A stretch of DNA of 47,607 nt, taken from Treponema sp. Its GTDB lineage: Bacteria > Spirochaetota > Spirochaetia > Treponematales > Treponemataceae. Both the position numbers and the translations under genes were made by a program. Where the stretch lies: positions 1-47,607 of the forward strand of contig JAFUDX010000003.1 in the NCBI GenBank assembly GCA_017464425.1. Direction: 5' to 3'. Below the pieces are notes generated by a model. That model did not search any database. It saw nothing but the letters and a program-made list of their open reading frames with translations, and was not told the DNA's origin. Positions within the stretch are counted from its first letter, which is position 1. Every line of letters starts with the position of its first letter. Below are positions 43,618 through 47,607 of the stretch, piece after piece.

Positions 43618-45163
43618 CCTTTTCTGAATTCGCATAGTGCTGCAAAAATTCCCGAATGGGCTCGTACCAATGCGCAGTTTTTGCACCTTCCGCAAGATAT
43701 TTTTCGTATGTCGCAGAAATATGCGCTCGCACTTGAACGGCTTCTTCGTCAGTAAATCCTTCGGGATACAAAAACAATTCTGAAATAAATTTTCGTGCGT
43801 CCGCGACGCTCACAAATTCAGGAAAATTCACCGCTGCAAGATACAATGCCGCAGGAATACAGTTTACCGAGTGTTGCTTTACATAAAGCACAGTTTCGCA
43901 AATTTCAATCGCACCGTCATATAATTCTTTTTCCCATTCTTGCTTTTCGATTTCGGTAAAATCTTCTTCGGCAAAAATCTTTCGGTAAAATCCCCACGCA
44001 AGGAAAACAGTAGCAACATGAAGGCTTGGCACGCACAAAAAATGCGGATCGAGCGCATGAATCTGGCGGAATTCACGCATTTCTTTGTAATTTGGGCGAT
44101 TGGTCGTCGTAAGCCGAAAATGATAAATCTTTCCGCAGCACTGATACAATTTCCGAAAGCGAAGCATCCATTTTTTTGTGAGCTGACTTGCATGCCAGAA
44201 TCCAAATTTTTTAACGAGCATGGCAAGCGGTCGCACCCACAGATTGATAAAATCAAGATAAATAGAAACTTTTGACGGAGTGAACGGAATTTTTTCATCG
44301 AGCGGGTGGTCAACATGAACGACTGGAATATGCAGGATATGAAGTTTTTCAAAATACTGCAAGAAAAAAAATTCTTTAAGAATCGTTGCAAAACATTTGA
44401 AATTCGCGATAATCGCAGGAGGAGCAAAAAGCACGCCCGCGTAGGCAACGAGTGGATTGAACGATTTGAGCGGTTTATGATTGTATGTTTTTGTTTTCTG
44501 TTTTCCTATCGCAAGCAGGATTTTGCCAAGATAATGGCTCACCGCCGCGAACAGCACGAGAATCGCAAGATAATCCACAGCGAACAGAATATAACCACGC
44601 TCTAAATCCAAGAAGAAAAACTGCTGGCGCAAGAACAGGTAACAGCCCACGCCACGCACGATGAACGCATACACAGCGTACGCGCACACAAGGGCAAGAA
44701 AGATTCGCTTAGCGAAAAGCGATTTTGCGTTCTGCTCAGTGCCGTTTTTGATTCCCATGCGGCTGAAAATCATGCCCATATGCATACCGAGATGGGCGCA
44801 CATAAAAAGGTAGTACCAGTGCGAGCTGACTAAATGCATCGTTCGGGCTGCTTCCATGCCAAAATTGACGGGCAAAAACCACGCCATCATCAAACCGCTT
44901 GCCATGAGAAGCAGGGCGCACACAGAAATTCCGCCGTTCACCACAATCTGCATGACACGGTACGGCGGATAGCTTCCCCTAAAAAGCGAAGCGAACCAAG
45001 CGCGGTGCAAAATCGTGTGACAGAGCCACAACGCAAGCAAAACCATTCCCAAAATCTGATGCACACGGCTGTCGGGAAAAAGCACAGTGCCACCCATCAA
45101 TATAATAGAAAGAATCGTCATTAGGATGTCGATGAGCATTTGAATTTTTTGTTTTGCTTGCAT
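43601..45163 (-). CDS. Fusion of a DUF4405/cytochrome b-like membrane domain and an unknown C-terminal domain
   Basis: About 520 residues. The N-terminal ~215 residues have membrane helices with histidines placed as haem ligands (LALWLCHTILHRAW, MHLVSSHWYYLFMCAHLGMHMG), typical of DUF4405 proteins. The C-terminal ~300 residues are soluble with a further hydrophobic stretch and contain PHFLCVPSLHVATVFLAW, reminiscent of a PAP2 PSxH motif, and VKQHSVNCIPAALYLA. The other PAP2 motifs are not clear. AGGTGA favours ATG 45163; GTG 45172 directly abuts the reductase stop. In an operon with an FMN reductase, so electron transfer is likely for the first domain. Confidence 0.65.
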   Translation of the reverse strand: MQAKQKIQMLIDILMTILSIILMGGTVLFPDSRVHQILGMVLLALWLCHTILHRAWFASLFRGSYPPYRVMQIVVNGGISVCALLLMASGLMMAWFLPVNFGMEAARTMHLVSSHWYYLFMCAHLGMHMGMIFSRMGIKNGTEQNAKSLFAKRIFLALVCAYAVYAFIVRGVGCYLFLRQQFFFLDLERGYILFAVDYLAILVLFAAVSHYLGKILLAIGKQKTKTYNHKPLKSFNPLVAYAGVLFAPPAIIANFKCFATILKEFFFLQYFEKLHILHIPVVHVDHPLDEKIPFTPSKVSIYLDFINLWVRPLAMLVKKFGFWHASQLTKKWMLRFRKLYQCCGKIYHFRLTTTNRPNYKEMREFRQIHALDPHFLCVPSLHVATVFLAWGFYRKIFAEEDFTEIEKQEWEKELYDGAIEICETVLYVKQHSVNCIPAALYLAAVNFPEFVSVADARKFISELFLYPEGFTDEEAVQVRAHISATYEKYLAEGAKTAHWYEPIREFLQHYANSEKAIPQQ

Positions 45164-45172
45164 TGCGTTCAC

Positions 45173-45796
45173 CTATGAAATAAAATTCGTGCGGATAATC
45201 GGCTCATGCTGTGGCACGGGGATTCCGTTCTTTTCGGCGCAGTCGGTCGCTTTTACGAGATATGCCATGTTGCGGGCGAGCGTGCGCATGGTCTGTAAGC
45301 CTTCCTCGTCTTTTTTGACATCTTCGGGTGAATGACCGTGTACCTGGTTCCAATACTGCGAACCGACCACATGCATATTCGTCATCAAAAAATACTGATT
45401 GAGCCGCTCGAATGCTGCCGTTGCCCCGCCTCGTCTGCATGAAACCACCGAAGCCGCGAATTTTCCCTGCAATTTTGCGCTTGAAGTAAAGAAAAGCCTG
45501 TCAAGGAATGAAGTAAGTCTGCCGTTCGGTCCGCCGTAATACACGGGTGAGCCAACGATAAGACCTGCATAGTCGTCAAGCTTTTCAGAAACTTCGTTTA
45601 CTTGGTCGTTGAATGCGCAGTTTCCTGTTTTGACACACGAATAGCACGCAATGCAGTCGCTCATCGGCTTTTTTCCGAGCCACAAGATTTCGCTTTCAAT
45701 TCCGTTCTTTTTGAGTTCTGTGGCAATTTCATCAAGTGCGGTGAATGTGCAGCCTTTTTCGTTTGGGCTTCCGTTAATCATCAAAATCTTTTTCAT
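45173..45796 (-). CDS. NADPH-dependent FMN reductase / flavodoxin-fold protein
   Basis: A 207-residue flavodoxin-like fold (iron-sulfur flavoprotein group). FMN phosphate loop INGSPNEKGCTFTALDEIA, a Cys cluster CIACYSCVKTGNC (possible 4Fe-4S or redox cysteines), GLIVGSPVYYGGPNGRLTSFLDRLFF, and ASVVSCRRGGATAAFERLNQYF. It should pass electrons from NAD(P)H through FMN. The ATG at 45796 has a weak ribosome site. It is the first gene of the unit with the DUF4405 fusion, which begins at its stop. Upstream are a TATAAT and a direct-repeat operator. Confidence 0.88.
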   Translation of the reverse strand: MKKILMINGSPNEKGCTFTALDEIATELKKNGIESEILWLGKKPMSDCIACYSCVKTGNCAFNDQVNEVSEKLDDYAGLIVGSPVYYGGPNGRLTSFLDRLFFTSSAKLQGKFAASVVSCRRGGATAAFERLNQYFLMTNMHVVGSQYWNQVHGHSPEDVKKDEEGLQTMRTLARNMAYLVKATDCAEKNGIPVPQHEPIIRTNFIS

Positions 45797-45810
45797 AGTT
45801 GTACCCCTTT

Positions 45811-45857
45811 TGTCAGTTCAGACTGTTTACTGACTGTTTGTTTTAAAGATGATTATA
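45811..45857 (-). promoter_or_regulatory. Promoter region and likely operator of the FMN reductase unit
   Basis: TATAAT (45852-45857, minus strand) is followed by two GACTGTTT units (45821-45828 and 45832-45839, plus-strand reading) exactly 11 bases apart. A further TGTCAGTTC lies at 45811-45819. Repeats one helical turn apart just after the promoter suggest a repressor site. Confidence 0.5.
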
Positions 45858-45922
45858 CTATACTTCTTAACTAACAATTTGTCTGCACTATGTGCGTAGA
45901 TTTGTTCCGCCTTGCTCACTCC

Positions 45923-46064
45923 TTACAACGCGCCCACAACCTTGTGCGGAAGGTACGGCTCTTCAAGATACGCGATGTCTTCTTCCGACAATTTCACGCT
46001 GAATGCATCCCACGCAAAGTTTTGAGACAGTGATTCCCGAATTTCCTAATTTCGCGTATTCCAT
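45923..46064 (-). pseudogene. Aldo/keto reductase remnant with a large internal deletion
   Basis: From ATG 46064 (AAGGAG upstream) it reads MEYAKLGNSGITVSKLCVGC, the start of an aldo/keto reductase. It then jumps frame into AFSVKLSEEDIAYLEEPYL and HKVVGAL-stop, the C-terminus of the same family. About 250-280 residues, including the catalytic Tyr/Lys/His, are gone. The joint is TGGGATGCAT, which fits both VGCM-type and WDAF-type family sequences. This implies deletion between short direct repeats. Confidence 0.85.
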
Positions 46065-46160
46065 AGCATTTTCTCCTTAAAAGTTTAAAAAAGCTCCAAA
46101 TTCTATTTCAAATGTCCGCCCATATAATCCCATTGAATCATCTTCCAAAAGACTTGCGAT

Positions 46161-46205
46161 ATTATACCCCCAATTACCTTAGTTTGTCACACATATACTT
46201 AGTTT
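46161..46205 (-). promoter_or_regulatory. Surviving promoter of the aldo/keto reductase remnant
   Basis: GTGACA (46185-46190) and TATAAT (46161-46166) are 18 bases apart on the minus strand. CTTAGTTT occurs twice (46178-46185, 46198-46205, plus-strand reading) 20 bases apart around the -35, a possible activator or repressor site. Confidence 0.5.
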
Positions 46206-46251
46206 CATATTTACATTTTTGATTAAATTTCTGAATTTCCAATCAGCACAC

Positions 46252-46287
46252 AAAAAACCGTCATTCAGCAAAAACCAAATGACGGTT
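46252..46287 (-). terminator. Rho-independent terminator of the DUF3791/DUF3990 cluster
   Basis: On the minus strand AACCGTCATT pairs with AATGACGGTT (46256-46287) and is followed by a T-run (46252-46257). Confidence 0.85.
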
Positions 46288-46294
46288 CAAGTCC

Positions 46295-46510
46295 TTAACG
46301 CTTATCTTCTTCCAAATAATACTGATACACATACGCCGCGCCCTCCCGATACAGCCCCGTGTCTTTATCCGTCAATTTTTCAAAAATCTTTGAATTATAT
46401 AGTTTTCTCAATGCCTCATCGTATTCGATTTTTTCATCTTCAACGATAAAAGCCGCGATTTCCTTTGTAAGAGAATCAATAAGCCAATCAGATGTATCCG
46501 CCTTATCCAT
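46295..46510 (-). CDS. Small protein downstream of the DUF3990 remnant
   Basis: 71 residues (IAAFIVEDEKIEYDEALRKL, TGLYREGAAYVYQYYLEE). It resembles the small third protein often found with DUF3791/DUF3990 pairs, where a TGLY..AYVY pattern recurs, but I cannot name a family. Its ATG overlaps the stop of the DUF3990 remnant by eight bases, showing one operon. The frame is intact although its upstream partner is broken. If the cluster is toxin-antitoxin-like, this could be an accessory or antitoxin part, which is inference. Confidence 0.6.
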   Translation of the reverse strand: MDKADTSDWLIDSLTKEIAAFIVEDEKIEYDEALRKLYNSKIFEKLTDKDTGLYREGAAYVYQYYLEEDKR

Positions 46511-46689
46511 AAATCGTCCTCGTCATTTTTAGCAATGCGATTGATTTTTCTGTGTGAAAAGAATATTGCATCGACAGTTCTTGATAAGTCATTCGCTTTT
46601 TGAGCATTTCAAGGTCGATGAATTCTTGTTCATACTGCTGGAACAAAACCGCCATCGCATCATTCGCAACAGACCTGATACAGAATCAT
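46503..46689 (-). pseudogene. DUF3990 gene remnant with internal deletion
   Basis: ATG 46689 gives MILYQ, the near-invariant DUF3990 start (MILYHGS type), then falls out of frame after a few codons. In another frame up to 46505 it reads FQQYEQEFIDLEMLKKRMTY and QYSFHTEKSIALLKM, the family's C-terminus. Some 90-100 middle residues are missing. The ATG overlaps the DUF3791 stop (ATGA), as in intact pairs. DUF3990 has been predicted to be an ADP-ribosyltransferase-like domain (from memory). Confidence 0.75.
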
Positions 46690-46913
46690 AGCGTACCCCC
46701 ATTCTGCCGACAGATTTCCGCCATATCCTCAACCGCATCCGCAATTGAAAGCGTATGCTCGATGTCGTAGTGTTCTTTTAAAAAAGCAATTGCCTTATTG
46801 TTGTAAAGATAGGAGAAAGCATCTTTTTTTGAGAGCCGATATGTTGCCGCAAAATTGCTCACACACGCAACGGTGTAAGAGATTTTGTTGTTTGAAAGAG
46901 AATTTTGGAACAT
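46686..46913 (-). CDS. DUF3791-family protein
   Basis: 75 residues (ISYTVACVSNFAATYRLSKK, DAFSYLYNNKAIAFLKEHYD, HTLSIADAVEDMAEIC). This is the helical DUF3791 pattern, found directly upstream of and overlapping DUF3990 genes in many Firmicutes, Bacteroidetes and spirochaetes. It looks intact, whereas its partner is deleted. The function is unproven; the pairing suggests toxin-antitoxin or host-interaction modules. No clear promoter is seen. Confidence 0.75.
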   Translation of the reverse strand: MFQNSLSNNKISYTVACVSNFAATYRLSKKDAFSYLYNNKAIAFLKEHYDIEHTLSIADAVEDMAEICRQNGGTL

Positions 46914-46964
46914 ATTTTATTTTAACACAATAATCGAAAATTTTTAAAGTAGTATGCTTCTGCA

Positions 46965-47100
46965 TAGATTGGAAACAGGGCGTTCCCCTACGCTTCGCTT
47001 CGGGTCAGGGTTTTCGCACTTCCGCTATCGCTCCATACCGCAAGCGGTACGCCTACGGCGGTGCGCTAAGCAACGAAGTTGCGACGCATCCTTAACGCAA
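46965..47100 (-). repeat. Dispersed GC-rich hairpin element, second copy
   Basis: On the minus strand: GTTAAGGATGCGTCGCAAC, AACTTCGTTGC, a GCCGTAGGC block, TACCGC/GCGGTA hairpin, GGAGCGATAGCGGAAGTGCG, AAAACCCTGACCCGAAGCG and GGGGAACGCCC. Block order equals the copy at 16570-16667. The 214-base gap holds nothing else. Confidence 0.8.
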
Positions 47101-47127
47101 GAATATGGTAAATTGCTACGCAATTTG

Positions 47128-47607
47128 CTACTTTACAATCTCCCAGTGTCCCGTCTTATCAGACCCGATGCGCCTGATAATTCCCATTTCTTTCAGTTTC
47201 GCCATATTATCATTGATTCTCGTTCGGTGGATTCCGATTTTTTCAGCAAGTTCGGCTTGTGTAACATAGGCATTTTCTGATAAGGCGGCAAGTATCTTCT
47301 TTTGTGTCAGCGAGAGATTTACAGTAGCGTTTACTGTAGCGCTTTCCTGTATTCCCAACCATACGCGCCTACAATTTTGGGTACACCGCGACCAGACCGC
47401 TCGCTCAAACGGAGCTGCAGGAAAATTGAAGCAAACACTTCATTCACCGGGATACTCACGCCGCTATAAAAGCCTTCCAAATCCTGCTCGATTCCAAGAC
47501 CGCCGTGCGAAAGAATCTCAATTCTGTCAGTAAACACGCTAATCATCGGGGCGTTCAAGCCGACCCACTTGTTGTGAACAAAAGCGTTCAAAAGTGCCTC
47601 GTGAAAA
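47128..47607 (-). pseudogene. ATP-binding (HATPase_c_4) and winged-helix regulator, broken, 5' end outside window
   Basis: The open frame from the window edge to 47331 reads EALLNAFVHNKWVGLNAP, FTDRIEILSHGGL, SIPVNEVFASIFLQLRLSER and SGRGVPKIVGAYG, then stops. A second frame (47358-47128) carries ATVNATVNLSLTQKKIL and a winged helix (VTQAELAEKIGIHRTRINDN, LKEMGIIRRIGSDKTGHWEI). Intact relatives (AlbA_2/HATPase_c_4/HTH proteins) have both in one chain with ~30 more residues between, so a deletion with frameshift has split it. Confidence 0.8.

Noticed and set aside
46961..47127. Small plus-strand protein starting at 46954
   Set aside because: It would be translated from the GC-rich repeat and the end of the regulator remnant, with no family similarity.

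Overview
The window looks like the chromosome of a host-associated Treponema (Spirochaetota). The basis is a spirochaete-type EF-G close to mitochondrial EF-G1, many lipoproteins and membrane sensors, a type III glutamine synthetase, a PASTA protein without a kinase, an M30-like lipoprotein protease, and dense dispersed repeats. No phage, rRNA operon or CRISPR array is present. One tRNA, tRNA-Val(CAC), is present.

Layout. 1-6350: amino-acid and nitrogen metabolism (end of proA, argA, the C-terminal half of carB, a DtxR/MntR-type regulator, asnB). 6450-13281: a class III nucleotide cyclase with a coiled-coil partner, an FMN alpha-hydroxy-acid oxidase-like enzyme, sppA with a DUF975 membrane protein, and an SDR. 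13282-20880: two truncated Rpn-family (PD-(D/E)XK) genes, each abutting the same kind of hairpin-rich composite repeat, and between them glnN, a Na/Pi-PhoU transporter, a PASTA protein and a zinc-ribbon protein. 20880-28671: one giant Ig-repeat lipoprotein gene, out of frame at a G8 tract in its signal peptide and at two later points. 28766-38185: cobS, thioesterase, pseudouridine synthase, tRNA-Val, rsmE, a lipoprotein protease, exported and membrane proteins, an ATPase-like protein and fusA. 38314-45796: a Gx-type membrane protein, a very large ECF-S-like/propeller/HD-GYP receptor with a BMP-type binding protein, and an FMN reductase with a DUF4405 fusion. 45797-47607: a decaying segment with an aldo/keto reductase, a DUF3990 gene and an ATPase/HTH regulator, all broken by internal deletions.

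The most unusual signals are repeat-based. (1) Short palindromes occur as inverted pairs, in frame inside asnB (twice) and the cyclase, with covarying arms, like Rickettsia palindromic elements. (2) A composite hairpin element abuts the 3' end of both Rpn genes in the same relative orientation, and compact versions sit in frame inside carB and asnB. This suggests a nuclease/repeat partnership comparable to RAYT/REP. (3) Near-consensus promoters run straight into hairpin terminators upstream of glnN and asnB, with a weaker version upstream of carB. The hairpins keep G-U pairs on only one strand, so they are likely tiny RNAs or attenuators of glutamine-linked genes. (4) The giant lipoprotein carries a poly-G tract that looks like a phase switch.

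All functional names rest on recognising protein families from sequence. No database search was run.
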